Source of the DNA: PKWO01 sp036384915
Lineage (GTDB): Bacteria > Pseudomonadota > Gammaproteobacteria > Burkholderiales > Burkholderiaceae_D
Assembly (NCBI GenBank): GCA_036384915.1
Contig: DASVLJ010000071.1
Coordinates: 186,001 to 250,000, forward strand
Direction: 5' to 3'
Length of the DNA stretch: 64,000 bases
Shown: one piece after another, positions 36,462-44,813 of the stretch
How the letters are laid out: each line of letters opens with the position of its first letter
Numbering within the stretch: position 1 is the stretch's first letter
Notes under the pieces: model-generated
The model's database searches: none
What the model was told of the DNA's origin: nothing
The model's input: only the letters and a program-made list of their open reading frames with translations
Translations under genes and position numbers: made by a program

Positions 36462-36734
36462 GTGAACAAAACCGACCTGATCGATTACGTCGCCGACTCG
36501 GCCGACCTGTCCAAGGCTGCAGCCGCGCGCGCAATTGAAGCGATGATCACCGCCGTGACCGCGAGTCTGCAAAAGGACGACAACGTCACACTGGTCGGCT
36601 TTGGTACGTTTTCCGTCAGCAAGCGCGCCGCACGCGCCGGCCGCGACCCGCGTACGGGCGAGGCGATCCAGATCGATGCCGCCGTGGTGCCAAAATTTAA
36701 GCCTGGAAAAGCGCTGAAAGATGCGTTAAACTAA
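36462..36734 (+). CDS. hupB: Histone-like DNA-binding protein HU (beta type)
   Basis: A 90-residue protein that begins at a GTG behind AGGGGAATTC. It has the IHF/HU family signature GFGTFSVSKRAARAGRDPRTGE and ends PKFKPGKALKDALN. HU bends and compacts DNA without sequence specificity. The GTG start is chosen because MNKTDLIDYVA is the standard HU N terminus; the frame is open a little further upstream. It follows lon, as in enterobacteria and other betaproteobacteria, and precedes tRNA-Asp. Confidence 0.96.
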   Translation: MNKTDLIDYVADSADLSKAAAARAIEAMITAVTASLQKDDNVTLVGFGTFSVSKRAARAGRDPRTGEAIQIDAAVVPKFKPGKALKDALN

Positions 36735-36801
36735 CTCTTTTGCGCAATGACAAGCGCGCCGTTTTCCGGCTGAGAAAAGTCGAATAAAACGGTATCCGCA
36801 A

Positions 36802-36878
36802 GGAGTGGTAGTTCAGTTGGTTAGAATACCGGCCTGTCACGCCGGGGGTCGCGGGTTCGAGTCCCGTCCACTCCGCCA
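36802..36878 (+). tRNA. tRNA-Asp (anticodon GTC)
   Basis: A 77-base cloverleaf with acceptor stem GGAGTGG/CCACTCC, discriminator G, anticodon loop CTGTCAC giving GTC and an encoded CCA. It is nearly identical to the enterobacterial tRNA-Asp. Its last 21 bases plus 8 bases of 3' flank are repeated 135 bp downstream. Confidence 0.97.
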
Positions 36879-37021
36879 AGTATTTGCCTGCGTAGAAGGC
36901 CCGTAGTAGAGTGGAGCAAGCCACCTGCGTGGCTTGCGGCGGGAATCGAAGGGCTTCGCCTATGAGCGAAGCCGCGGCCTGCAGGATGTAGGCGAGTCCC
37001 GTCCACTCCGCCAAGTATTTG
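36858..37021 (+). repeat. 29-bp direct repeat of the tRNA-Asp 3' end with structured DNA between
   Basis: The 29 bp at 36858-36886 (T loop, acceptor 3' strand, CCA and GTATTTG flank) recur perfectly at 36993-37021. The 106 bp between contain two hairpins: GCAAGCCAC/GTGGCTTGC and GGCTTCGC/GCGAAGCC. GAGTGG at about 36911 could pair with the second CCACTC, giving a tRNA-like acceptor stem. No gene fits between. Duplicated tRNA 3' ends are the usual footprint of site-specific integration; a decayed tandem tRNA copy is the other explanation. Confidence 0.8.
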
Positions 37022-37105
37022 TTGCGGGCCAGATGGAAGGCGAACAGCGTTGTTCGCCTTTTTTCTTATGCGCGTTTGAAAAACGATGTTTGTGAATGGT
37101 TGACC

Positions 37106-38992
37106 ATGTTTGAATATATTCGTACCCACCAACGTTTGATGCAGGCTTTGCTGGTCGTCATTACGCTGCCGTTCCTGTTGACCTTCCGTAATTTCTCGTT
37201 GAACGACAACGACGGCACGATTGCCAAGGTCGGCGGCAAATCGATTTCGCAGGCTGAACTGGATCAGGCAGTCAGGTCCATGGGGCAGAGCGCCTCGCCC
37301 GAAGTGCGCAAGGCGGCTTTCGACACGCTGGTCAGCCAGGCTGCGATCGACGCAGAAGCGCGGCGCGACCACGCTTTTCCGTCGCAAGCTGAAGTCGGAG
37401 CGGCCATCATCGAGGAATTGCCGTCGCTGGCCAAGATGAACAAGGAAGAGCGCGACAAGCAGCTTGCCTACATCGCGCAGAGCCAAAACCTGACGATTGC
37501 CGGATTCGAGGCGCAGCAAAGAACGCGCTTGATCGCAAAGAATTTTCTCGGCTCGGTGGGGGCGTCGGCTTCCATGCCTGCCTCGGTTGCGGCACGCTTG
37601 ACCGATTACCTCGGCCAGCAGCGCGAGGTGCAGCAATTGTTGTTCAAGAGCAGTGACTATACGTCGCAGGTCAAAGTGACCGACGAGATGATCAAGGCTT
37701 CGTACGACAAGAATCTCGCGCAGTACCAGAATGCCGAGCAAGCCAAGGTTGAATACGTGGTCTTCAGCGAAGACGCGCTGGCGCAACAGGTCAGCGTTTC
37801 CGATGAGGATGCGCAGAAATACTACAAGGACAATCCCAAGCAATTCACCTCCGAGGCGAGCTGGCATCTCAGCCACATCCTGATCGCCGTCAAGCCCGAT
37901 GCAAGTGCGGCCGACAAGGCCGCAGCAAAGGACAAGGCGGAAAAGATCGCCGTCGAGGCGCGCAAGGACCCCTCCGGCTTTGCCAAGCTGGCCAAGGAGA
38001 ATTCCCAGGACCCGGGCTCGGCTGAAACGGGCGGCGATTTGGGCGAGTTTTCGGGCAAGGCACGCGAGGGCTTCGAACCCATCATGGCGGCCGTGCAAAA
38101 GTTGAAATCGGGCGACATCACCGATCCCGTCCTGACCAGTTTCGGTTATCACGTGATCAAGGTGGATGAAGCCAAGCCGGCTGCAATCAAGTCTTTCGAT
38201 GCCGTCAAGCAGGATGTGCTGGCTCAATTGAAGAAACAGCAGGCGCACAAGCTGTTTGCCGATCTGCGCGATACCTTCGACCACACCGTGTACGAGCAAA
38301 GCGACAGCCTGAAGCCGGTGGTGGACAAGCTGGCCGACAAGGTCAAGCTGAACATCGAAACCGCAACCGTGACGCGCAAGCCCAATCCTGACATGGCGCA
38401 AAACGCACCGGCCAATAACACCAAGTTCCTCAACGCGATATTCAGCGACGACGTGCTCAAGAACAAGCACAACTCCGATGCTATCGAAGTGCGGGACGGC
38501 GTGCTGGTTTCCGGCCGCATCGTGCAATACCAGCCGGCATCGCAAAAGCCGCTCGACGAGGTCAAGGCGCAGGTCACCGCCGCTCTGGTGCAGAGCGAAG
38601 CCAAGGCCTTGGCTGAAAAGGCTGCGGCCGCCAAGCTTACCGCCCTGAAAACCACTGATGACAGCGCCGGCTTCGAAGCGCCCAAGATCGTATCGCGCAG
38701 GGATATGGGCGGTTTTGACGCTTCCGTCGCAAAGGCGCTGGTCAAGGCCGATGCCACCAAGCTGCCGGCATTGATGCAGATCGAAGTGCCAGGCCAGGGC
38801 TACGGCGTATTCCGCATCAACAAGGTTATTGCCCCGCCTTCGGTTGACCCGTCGATGAAGGAACAGCTCGATCAAGCCGCCGGAAACCAGGAAGTTGGCA
38901 TCTACCTCGAGGCACTGAAGGACAAGGCTGGCGTCAAGATCGTGCGCGAGAGCGCAATCAGCGCCCCGGCTCCGGCTACCGGCCCTAACTAA
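37106..38992 (+). CDS. ppiD: Membrane-anchored periplasmic peptidyl-prolyl isomerase/chaperone (PpiD/SurA-like)
   Basis: A 628-residue protein. It has a short cytoplasmic N terminus (MFEYIRTHQRLM), one membrane anchor (LLVVITLPFLLTF), an N-terminal SurA-like chaperone domain, a central parvulin domain (SWHLSHILIAVKPD...GFAKLAKENSQDPGSAETGG...SFGYHVIKVDEAKP) and a long C-terminal helical region. It helps newly secreted outer-membrane and periplasmic proteins to fold. ATG 37106 gives the standard PpiD topology. It follows hupB and tRNA-Asp, as in other betaproteobacteria. Confidence 0.93.
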   Translation: MFEYIRTHQRLMQALLVVITLPFLLTFRNFSLNDNDGTIAKVGGKSISQAELDQAVRSMGQSASPEVRKAAFDTLVSQAAIDAEARRDHAFPSQAEVGAAIIEELPSLAKMNKEERDKQLAYIAQSQNLTIAGFEAQQRTRLIAKNFLGSVGASASMPASVAARLTDYLGQQREVQQLLFKSSDYTSQVKVTDEMIKASYDKNLAQYQNAEQAKVEYVVFSEDALAQQVSVSDEDAQKYYKDNPKQFTSEASWHLSHILIAVKPDASAADKAAAKDKAEKIAVEARKDPSGFAKLAKENSQDPGSAETGGDLGEFSGKAREGFEPIMAAVQKLKSGDITDPVLTSFGYHVIKVDEAKPAAIKSFDAVKQDVLAQLKKQQAHKLFADLRDTFDHTVYEQSDSLKPVVDKLADKVKLNIETATVTRKPNPDMAQNAPANNTKFLNAIFSDDVLKNKHNSDAIEVRDGVLVSGRIVQYQPASQKPLDEVKAQVTAALVQSEAKALAEKAAAAKLTALKTTDDSAGFEAPKIVSRRDMGGFDASVAKALVKADATKLPALMQIEVPGQGYGVFRINKVIAPPSVDPSMKEQLDQAAGNQEVGIYLEALKDKAGVKIVRESAISAPAPATGPN

Positions 38993-39012
38993 GCCTCGCT
39001 ACCCCAAGTAAT

Positions 39013-39048
39013 AGCCGCCTTTCCCTGCAAGGGGCAAGGCGGCTTTTT
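39013..39048. terminator. Rho-independent terminator between ppiD and tesA
   Basis: A 9-bp stem, AGCCGCCTT (39013-39021) with AAGGCGGCT (39036-39044), followed by a T run on the plus strand. It ends ppiD; tesA converges from the other side, and the stem could serve both, although no T run is seen on the minus strand. Confidence 0.85.
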
Positions 39049-39077
39049 GTTGTCCCTATATCTTCCTTATATTGCCC

Positions 39078-39734
39078 CTACTTTGCCAGCAGGGGCTTGA
39101 GCACGGGCCAGACGTTGTCGACCAATGCCGGTTCGGCTTTGGCGATGGGGTGCAGGTTGTCGCCCTGGAACAGCTGCGGCTTGTCGGCAATGCCGTTGAG
39201 CAGGAAGGGCACAAGCGCAGTCTTGTTTTCCTTGGCCAGTTTGCCGTACATGCCGGCGAATCGGTCGGTATAGTCGGGGCCGTAATTCGGCGGCAGCTGC
39301 ATGCCGATCAGCACCACCTTGGCGTGGGCTTTTTGCGCAGCCGCGATCATGGTCCTGAGATTGGCTTCCGCGGCTTTCAACGAAAGGCCGCGCAAGCCGT
39401 CGTTGGCGCCGAGTTCGATCACGACGATCGCCGGACGCTGCTTCAGCAACTCGGGCAAACGCGTGGCGCCGCCGCTGGTGGTTTCGCCGCTGATGCTGGC
39501 ATTGATCAGGGTGGCATCGATCTTTTCCTGTTCCAGCTTTTGCTGCAGCAGCGCAACCCAGCCCGCGCCGCGCGGCAAACCATATTCTGCCGACAAGCTG
39601 TCGCCCAGCACCAGGATCGATTTTGATGCAGAATAGGCGCTCGAAGCCGGCAGCGCCAGCGCGAGCGCCAAGCCTAGGCGCAGCGCCTGCGTTGCAAAGA
39701 CTTCCGTGCTCCATTTTTTAATGCCCACCTGCAT
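39078..39734 (-). CDS. tesA: Periplasmic acyl-CoA thioesterase I / lysophospholipase / arylesterase
   Basis: A 218-residue SGNH hydrolase. A signal-peptide-like N terminus (QALRLGLALALALPASSAYS) is followed by the four blocks: GDSLS with nucleophile Ser46, GETTSGG, GANDG, and DNLHP with the catalytic Asp/His. It hydrolyses acyl thioesters and esters in the periplasm. The only ATG is at 39734, in a GCATGC palindrome shared with the start of the divergent ABC gene; a GTG two codons in is possible. The divergent tesA-ybbA pair is a classical arrangement. Confidence 0.93.
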   Translation of the reverse strand: MQVGIKKWSTEVFATQALRLGLALALALPASSAYSASKSILVLGDSLSAEYGLPRGAGWVALLQQKLEQEKIDATLINASISGETTSGGATRLPELLKQRPAIVVIELGANDGLRGLSLKAAEANLRTMIAAAQKAHAKVVLIGMQLPPNYGPDYTDRFAGMYGKLAKENKTALVPFLLNGIADKPQLFQGDNLHPIAKAEPALVDNVWPVLKPLLAK

Positions 39735-40440
39735 GCCTGACTCCTTATCCCCAGCCGCTTCCCATTTACCCTATGCCGTCGAAGTTACCGGCCTCGGCAA
39801 ACGCGTGGTCGATGCCAGCGGCGAATTGACCATACTCGACCAGATCGATTTTACCGTGCGCTCCGGTGCCACGCTGGCCATCGTCGGCGCCTCGGGGTCG
39901 GGCAAATCGACCTTGCTCGGCCTGCTGGCCGGCCTCGATACCCCGACCTCGGGTACGGTCAAGCTCGGCGGCGTCGACATTTTCGCGCTTGACGAAGACG
40001 GGCGCGCTCGGCTGCGCAAGGAAAAGCTCGGTTTCGTGTTCCAGTCCTTTCAATTGCTGGCGCATTTGAATGCACTGGAAAACGTCATGCTGCCGCTCGA
40101 ACTGCGCCAGGACCCGGAAGCGAAGAGCAAGGCGGAGGCCATGCTGGCGCGGGTCGGTTTGAGCAGCCGTTTGCGCCATTACCCGAAATACCTTTCCGGC
40201 GGCGAACAGCAGCGCGTCGCCCTGGCGCGCGCTTTTGTCTGCGAGCCGCCCCTGCTGTTCGCCGACGAACCGACCGGCAGCCTCGACGCGGCGACCGGCG
40301 ATGCCGTCATCCGCCTGATGTTCGAATTGAATGCCGAACGCGGTTCAACCCTGGTGCTGGTGACGCACGATCCTTCGATTGCGGCACGCTGCGAGCGCAC
40401 CATCACTATCGCGGCCGGCAGGCTGGTGGCGGGCAATTGA
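39733..40440 (+). CDS. ABC transporter ATP-binding protein (YbbA/LolD-like)
   Basis: A 235-residue ATPase with Walker A GASGSGKST, Q-loop VFQSFQLLAHLN, signature LSGGEQQRVALARAF, Walker B LLFADEPTGSLD and the H-loop VTHDPS. It belongs to the MacB/LolD/YbbA type. In other proteobacteria the partner permease YbbP is encoded directly downstream; here a GlcG-like gene follows instead, so the permease is missing or elsewhere. Two in-frame starts, ATG 39721 and ATG 39733, both overlap or abut the tesA start; neither has a good ribosome binding site. Confidence 0.9.
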   Translation: MPDSLSPAASHLPYAVEVTGLGKRVVDASGELTILDQIDFTVRSGATLAIVGASGSGKSTLLGLLAGLDTPTSGTVKLGGVDIFALDEDGRARLRKEKLGFVFQSFQLLAHLNALENVMLPLELRQDPEAKSKAEAMLARVGLSSRLRHYPKYLSGGEQQRVALARAFVCEPPLLFADEPTGSLDAATGDAVIRLMFELNAERGSTLVLVTHDPSIAARCERTITIAAGRLVAGN

Positions 40441-40526
40441 GACATGCGCGCGCGTTCCGGGCGCGGCGCTATAATCTGCCGGAATTGGCTTTACTCTTCA
40501 GCGCAACACCCTGACAGGAGATTGAA

Positions 40527-41054
40527 ATGCCGAATACGATCAAGCTTGGGCTTGCCTTCCTCGTTTTTGCTGCCGTAGCGGGTGCAGCCCACGCCCAGAC
40601 TGCGGCAACGCCGAATCCGCTTGATGTCGTTCCCGAAAAAATGCCCTTCGACCTGCCTTATGGCGCGCCGATCAATCTGGAACGCGCAGAGGCGGCAATT
40701 GCCGCTGCGGCAGCCGAAGCCCGGCGCCACGACTGGAAGCTCAACATCGCCGTGGTCGATTCCGGCGGCAACCTGGTCGCATTCCAGCGCATGGACGGTG
40801 CCCAGCTTGCCTCAATCCAGGTATCCCAGCACAAAGCACATGCCGCAGTGAGCTTCCGCCGCGAGACCAAGGTATTCGAATCCGGCATCCAGGGCGGCAA
40901 TAGCTATGTCCTGACGCTCGATGGCATGATCGGTTCGCGCGGCGGCATCCCGCTGGTCGAGAACGGAAAGATCATCGGCGCCATAGGCTGCTCAGGCGGT
41001 ACAGGCTCGCAGGACGAGGCGGCCTGCAAGTTAGGGGCGGCCACCATCAAGTAG
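40527..41054 (+). CDS. Exported GlcG/HbpS-like (DUF336) heme- or cofactor-binding protein
   Basis: A 175-residue protein. A signal peptide (MPNTIKLGLAFLVFAAVAGA, cut after AHA) precedes a GlcG fold with the typical ALASIQVSQHKAHAAVSFRR block and the closing GGIPLVENGKIIGAIGCSGG motif. Homologues bind heme or act in glycolate or other metabolism; the ligand here is unknown. The Shine-Dalgarno CAGGAG is good, and a TATAAT-like box lies at 40470-40475 without a clear -35. It is not related to the ABC gene upstream and probably has its own promoter. Confidence 0.85.
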   Translation: MPNTIKLGLAFLVFAAVAGAAHAQTAATPNPLDVVPEKMPFDLPYGAPINLERAEAAIAAAAAEARRHDWKLNIAVVDSGGNLVAFQRMDGAQLASIQVSQHKAHAAVSFRRETKVFESGIQGGNSYVLTLDGMIGSRGGIPLVENGKIIGAIGCSGGTGSQDEAACKLGAATIK

Positions 41055-41066
41055 CTATAGCAAGCC

Positions 41067-41270
41067 GTGAACCTGCGCGAGCGCATCATCGAATGGCCGC
41101 GCAGCATATCCTGGATCGAACAACTGGCAGCCCGGCTTGCCGAAGCCATCGAGACGCGGAGCGCAAGGCCGGCGCTGAGGTTATTTGTCCCCGGAATCCT
41201 GCTGCGCAACCTGCTGTTTCTACTCGTGGTGCTGTTTCACGGATTCCGCCGCTTGTTGCCGCCCTATTAA
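41067..41270 (+). CDS. Hypothetical small membrane protein (67 residues)
   Basis: It starts at a GTG 12 bp after the GlcG-like gene. The first half is charged and amphipathic (LRERIIEWPRSISWIEQLAA); the second is a hydrophobic helix (FVPGILLRNLLFLLVVLFHG) with a basic tail (FRRLLPPY). The composition suits a small inner-membrane protein. No family is recognised, the ribosome binding site is weak, and a chance frame is possible. It ends 9 bp before the stop of the convergent peptidase gene. Confidence 0.45.
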   Translation: MNLRERIIEWPRSISWIEQLAARLAEAIETRSARPALRLFVPGILLRNLLFLLVVLFHGFRRLLPPY

Positions 41271-41279
41271 GGCGAACAA

Positions 41280-43214
41280 TTAGCCCGGCAGGTTTTCAAT
41301 TTGCACCGGGTCGATCCGTTCGGCCAACTCGAAGCCAAATACCTTGGAGTAGAAATACAGTTCCGCATCGAGCGCTCGCTTGATGTTGGCCGCCTGACGG
41401 AAGCCGTGGCCTTCCTGCTCGAAGTAGACGCAAGCGACGGGCAGCCCCTTGGCCTTGACGGCGTCAAACATGGCTTCGGCCTGATTGGGCGGCACCACCT
41501 TGTCTTTCATGCCCTGGAACAGGATCAAGGGGCTGGACAGTTTGCCGGTGAAATGGATGGGTGAGCGCGCGACGTAACGTTGTTTGGCTTCGGGGTAGGG
41601 GCCGACCAGCTTGTCGAGGTAGCGTGCTTCGAACTTATGCGTGTCGGCCACCAGCGTTTCGAGATCGCCGATGCCATAGTAGCTGGCACCGGCCTGGAAT
41701 ATGTCGCGGAAGGTAAGGGCGCTCAAGGTGGTGTAGCCGCCGGCACTGCTGCCGCGTATGGCCGACCTGTGGGCATCGACTTCGCCAAGCTGTGCGAGAT
41801 GACGCGCCGCGTTGGCCGCGTCGTCGACGTCGACCACGCCCCAGCCGCCATTCAAGCGCTGGCGATAGGCGCGGCCGTACCCGCTGCTGCCGCCGTAATT
41901 GACGTCGACCACGGCGAAGCCGCGGCTGGTCCAATACTGGATCGAGAGGTTCAGGGTAGCCGTGGTCATGGCGGTCGGCCCGCCGTGCGTCAGCACCAAA
42001 AGGGGCGGCACCGCACCGGCCGGCCCTGTGAATCGGGCGTTGGCCGGGCGATAGAAAAAGGCGTGGGAGGTCAGACCGCGTTCGGTCGGGAATTCCAGCG
42101 CGTCGGGAATCGAAAGGTCTTCCTCGGCCACGCGCAAGCTGTTGGCGCTGCGCAGCACGCGATGTTCGCCAGTGGCGAGATCGAGGCGGACGATGGACTT
42201 GGGCGAGCGCGGCGAACCGCCGCAAAACGCGATGAAGCCGTCGCCGGCTTGCAGGTCGGAGATTGCTTCAAACGGCACGGCTAACGGCTGCAGTTTTCCG
42301 TTTTGTTGATCGAGAATGGCAAGCTGTGAGCGGCCCTGCTGCACATAGGTGCAGATCAGCCTGTCCTCGCTATCGAAGGCATAGGCCGACATGCCGAATA
42401 TCCATTGCGCTTCGCCGAATTCGGCTTCCATGTGGCAGAGCGGTTCGATCGTGCCGGCACCCTTGCGGTACAGGTTCCACCAGCCGCTCCTGTCCGAGAC
42501 GAAATGCAACACGCCGCTTTTCGAATACTCAGGCTGGAAGATCGATTCGTCGGCGCCGCCGGCGATGCGCACGGCATGCCGCAAGCTGCCGTCGACTCCG
42601 ATTTCGGCTTGCCACAGCTCCGTGCCATCCCAGGGCATATTTGGGTGATCCCAGCAAATCCAGGCCAGATGCTTGCCGGAAGGCGCCAGGCGCGGCGAGG
42701 AATAGAAATCATTGCCGGCGTGCAGGATGGTTTCCCTGCCGTCGGCAAGATCGATGGCGACCAGCGTATTGACAGGCTCATGCCCATCCTGGCCGTGGTC
42801 TTCGCGCACGGCAATCAGGCGCTGCCTGCCGGCGTCGAGGATGGCGTCGGCATAGCGCATGGATTCCTGCAGCGTCAGCGCTTGCGGCTGCCTGCCGGGA
42901 GGGCAGTGATAGATACGCTGGTCTTCATTGTTGCTGAAGTAGACCATGTCGCCGGATACAAGATACTCACCACCGCCATACTCGTTGGCACGCGTGCGCA
43001 CGTTGAAGTCGGCGCCGGTCATGTCGGCGCAATTGCCGTCAAGGTCCGCACGCACCAAAAAGCATCTGCCCTCCTGCCTTGGGCGACCTTCGCTCCACCA
43101 GATATCTCGTCCCGCAATGCGTGGTTGGCCCAGCCTGACGCTGTCGGCAACAATCAGGTCGGAACTGATGGGGGATTTCCAGGAACCAAAGGCGGCGGCA
43201 ATCTTGTCGGGCAT
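41280..43214 (-). CDS. S9 family prolyl oligopeptidase (acylaminoacyl-peptidase-like)
   Basis: A 644-residue cytoplasmic protein without signal peptide. The first 370 or so residues form a WD40-like beta-propeller, and the C-terminal alpha/beta-hydrolase domain carries the catalytic serine in RGSSAGGYTTLSAL, the aspartate in FQGMKDKVVPPNQA and the histidine in EQEGHGFRQ. It cleaves short peptides, perhaps removing acylated residues. It is the last gene of a minus-strand group, 18 bp behind the NAD(P)H-hydrate repair gene, so co-transcription is likely. Confidence 0.9.
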   Translation of the reverse strand: MPDKIAAAFGSWKSPISSDLIVADSVRLGQPRIAGRDIWWSEGRPRQEGRCFLVRADLDGNCADMTGADFNVRTRANEYGGGEYLVSGDMVYFSNNEDQRIYHCPPGRQPQALTLQESMRYADAILDAGRQRLIAVREDHGQDGHEPVNTLVAIDLADGRETILHAGNDFYSSPRLAPSGKHLAWICWDHPNMPWDGTELWQAEIGVDGSLRHAVRIAGGADESIFQPEYSKSGVLHFVSDRSGWWNLYRKGAGTIEPLCHMEAEFGEAQWIFGMSAYAFDSEDRLICTYVQQGRSQLAILDQQNGKLQPLAVPFEAISDLQAGDGFIAFCGGSPRSPKSIVRLDLATGEHRVLRSANSLRVAEEDLSIPDALEFPTERGLTSHAFFYRPANARFTGPAGAVPPLLVLTHGGPTAMTTATLNLSIQYWTSRGFAVVDVNYGGSSGYGRAYRQRLNGGWGVVDVDDAANAARHLAQLGEVDAHRSAIRGSSAGGYTTLSALTFRDIFQAGASYYGIGDLETLVADTHKFEARYLDKLVGPYPEAKQRYVARSPIHFTGKLSSPLILFQGMKDKVVPPNQAEAMFDAVKAKGLPVACVYFEQEGHGFRQAANIKRALDAELYFYSKVFGFELAERIDPVQIENLPG

Positions 43215-43232
43215 GGATTTTCTGCGTGCGAT

Positions 43233-44789
43233 TCAGTAGGATGCAGAGTGTAGCGTATTCGTCCCATCATGTTTTCGGTTGGCGTTGTGATTGATCAACT
43301 TATTGATCAGCGTGCGTACCGACACGATCAGTTCGCCCGCAGTCAAGCCTATCGGCCCCACGCCTTCTTCAACCAGCAGGTCGGCCGCGCCGCCATGCAG
43401 CCACACAGCCGCGAGAGCCGCCTCCCAGGGCGGCATGCGTTGCGCCAGCAGCGCACCGCAAATGCCGGCCAGCACGTCGCCGCTGCCTGCCGTTGCCAAG
43501 CCGGGGTTCCCGGTCGGATTGATGACGGCCTTGCCGTCGGGCAGGGCGATGATGCTGCCCGAGCCCTTCAATACGACGATGGCGCGTAAAGTTTGCGCCA
43601 ATGCGCGTGCCGCTCCCATCCGGTCGGCCTGCACGGCTTTGCTGGTAATACCCAGGAGGCGTGCCGCCTCCAGCGGATGGGGCGTCAGTATCGCCGGCGT
43701 CTGCCGTTGTGCCAATGCTTTGCGCAACGCCGGCGCGGCGGCGAGCAGGTTCAAGGCATCGGCGTCGAGCACGAGCGGCAGGGGACTGACGATTGCGGCC
43801 TGCAATAGCTTCCCGGTTGCCTCGGATTGGCCAAGGCCTGGGCCGACTACGAGCACGCTGCTGCCGAACTCGAAACTTTTTGCGTTGCGGCACATCAATT
43901 CGGGCTGTTCGTGGTCCAGTGCCGGCGTCTCGCCGACGAACACCGCATAGGTTCTGCCCGCTCCGCTTTTTGCTGCCGCGCGGGCGGCCAGGAGCGGGGC
44001 CCCAGCCATGCCGGTTGCGCCCCCAATCACTGCAACATCGCCGTAGCTGCCCTTATGCGAGTTGTGGCGGCGTACCTGCAAAGCAGGCTTGAACAATTGC
44101 GGCCGATTCAATTCCGCGCGGCATGGCGGGTACAGCGCAGCATCAATGTCGAGGCCGGCAACGATGATCGCGCCGGCGTGGTCGCGCCCGTCGCAGGTAT
44201 GCAGGCCCGGTTTGTCGCCGATGAAGGTGACGGTATGATCCGCGACGACGGCGACGCCATCCGCGCCAACGACGGTTCCGGTGTCCGCGTCGAGCCCGCT
44301 CGGAATGTCGAGCGCCAATACTGTGGAATTGCTCTTGTTTAAAGCTTCCACGGTGTCGCGCAGTGAACCGGCGATGGCGCGCGACAGACCGATGCCGAAC
44401 AAGCCGTCAACCACGAGCGGCCAGTCTTGGGCCAGCAAGGCCGGGGCTTGTCGGCTGTCGAGAAACTCAGCATCGCTTTGCCGCGCGCGCTGCAAGGCTT
44501 GGGCCGCGTCCGACGGCAGTTTTTCCTGATCGGCGAACAGCAGGATGCCCACTTCGCATGCCGTGGCCAGTCTGGCGGCCATATCGAGCGCGTCGCCGCC
44601 GTTGTTACCGGGCCCGGCCAAGACCAGCACGCGCTGCGGTATGCCCGGCATGCCCGCCGGCAAGAGGCGTAGAGCAAGGTCCGCCGCTGCGGCACCCGCA
44701 CGCCGCATCAGCGTGCCGGGCGGCAGGGTTGCCTGTGCCGCCTGTTCGACAGCGCGTATTTCGGCAAGGGAATAAAGCGCTGTCATCAT
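43233..44789 (-). CDS. nnr: Bifunctional NAD(P)H-hydrate epimerase / ADP-dependent dehydratase
   Basis: A 518-residue fusion. The N-terminal YjeF epimerase domain (LVLAGPGNNGGDALDMAARL) is followed by a ribokinase-like dehydratase domain (GSYGDVAVIGGATGMAGAPL, AVINPTGNPGLATAGSGDVL). It repairs hydrated NADH and NADPH. Two adjacent ATGs (44789 and 44786) are equivalent. It lies 24 bp behind dadA and 18 bp before the S9 peptidase, and the three are probably one transcript. Confidence 0.94.
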   Translation of the reverse strand: MMTALYSLAEIRAVEQAAQATLPPGTLMRRAGAAAADLALRLLPAGMPGIPQRVLVLAGPGNNGGDALDMAARLATACEVGILLFADQEKLPSDAAQALQRARQSDAEFLDSRQAPALLAQDWPLVVDGLFGIGLSRAIAGSLRDTVEALNKSNSTVLALDIPSGLDADTGTVVGADGVAVVADHTVTFIGDKPGLHTCDGRDHAGAIIVAGLDIDAALYPPCRAELNRPQLFKPALQVRRHNSHKGSYGDVAVIGGATGMAGAPLLAARAAAKSGAGRTYAVFVGETPALDHEQPELMCRNAKSFEFGSSVLVVGPGLGQSEATGKLLQAAIVSPLPLVLDADALNLLAAAPALRKALAQRQTPAILTPHPLEAARLLGITSKAVQADRMGAARALAQTLRAIVVLKGSGSIIALPDGKAVINPTGNPGLATAGSGDVLAGICGALLAQRMPPWEAALAAVWLHGGAADLLVEEGVGPIGLTAGELIVSVRTLINKLINHNANRKHDGTNTLHSASY

Positions 44790-44813
44790 TGGTAGGCGGT
44801 TAGTGGTTGGACG

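Noticed and set aside
36821..38875. Minus-strand frame running through tRNA-Asp and ppiD
   Set aside because: It crosses a certain tRNA and a certain gene; the peptide fragment over the tRNA is a known misannotation artefact.
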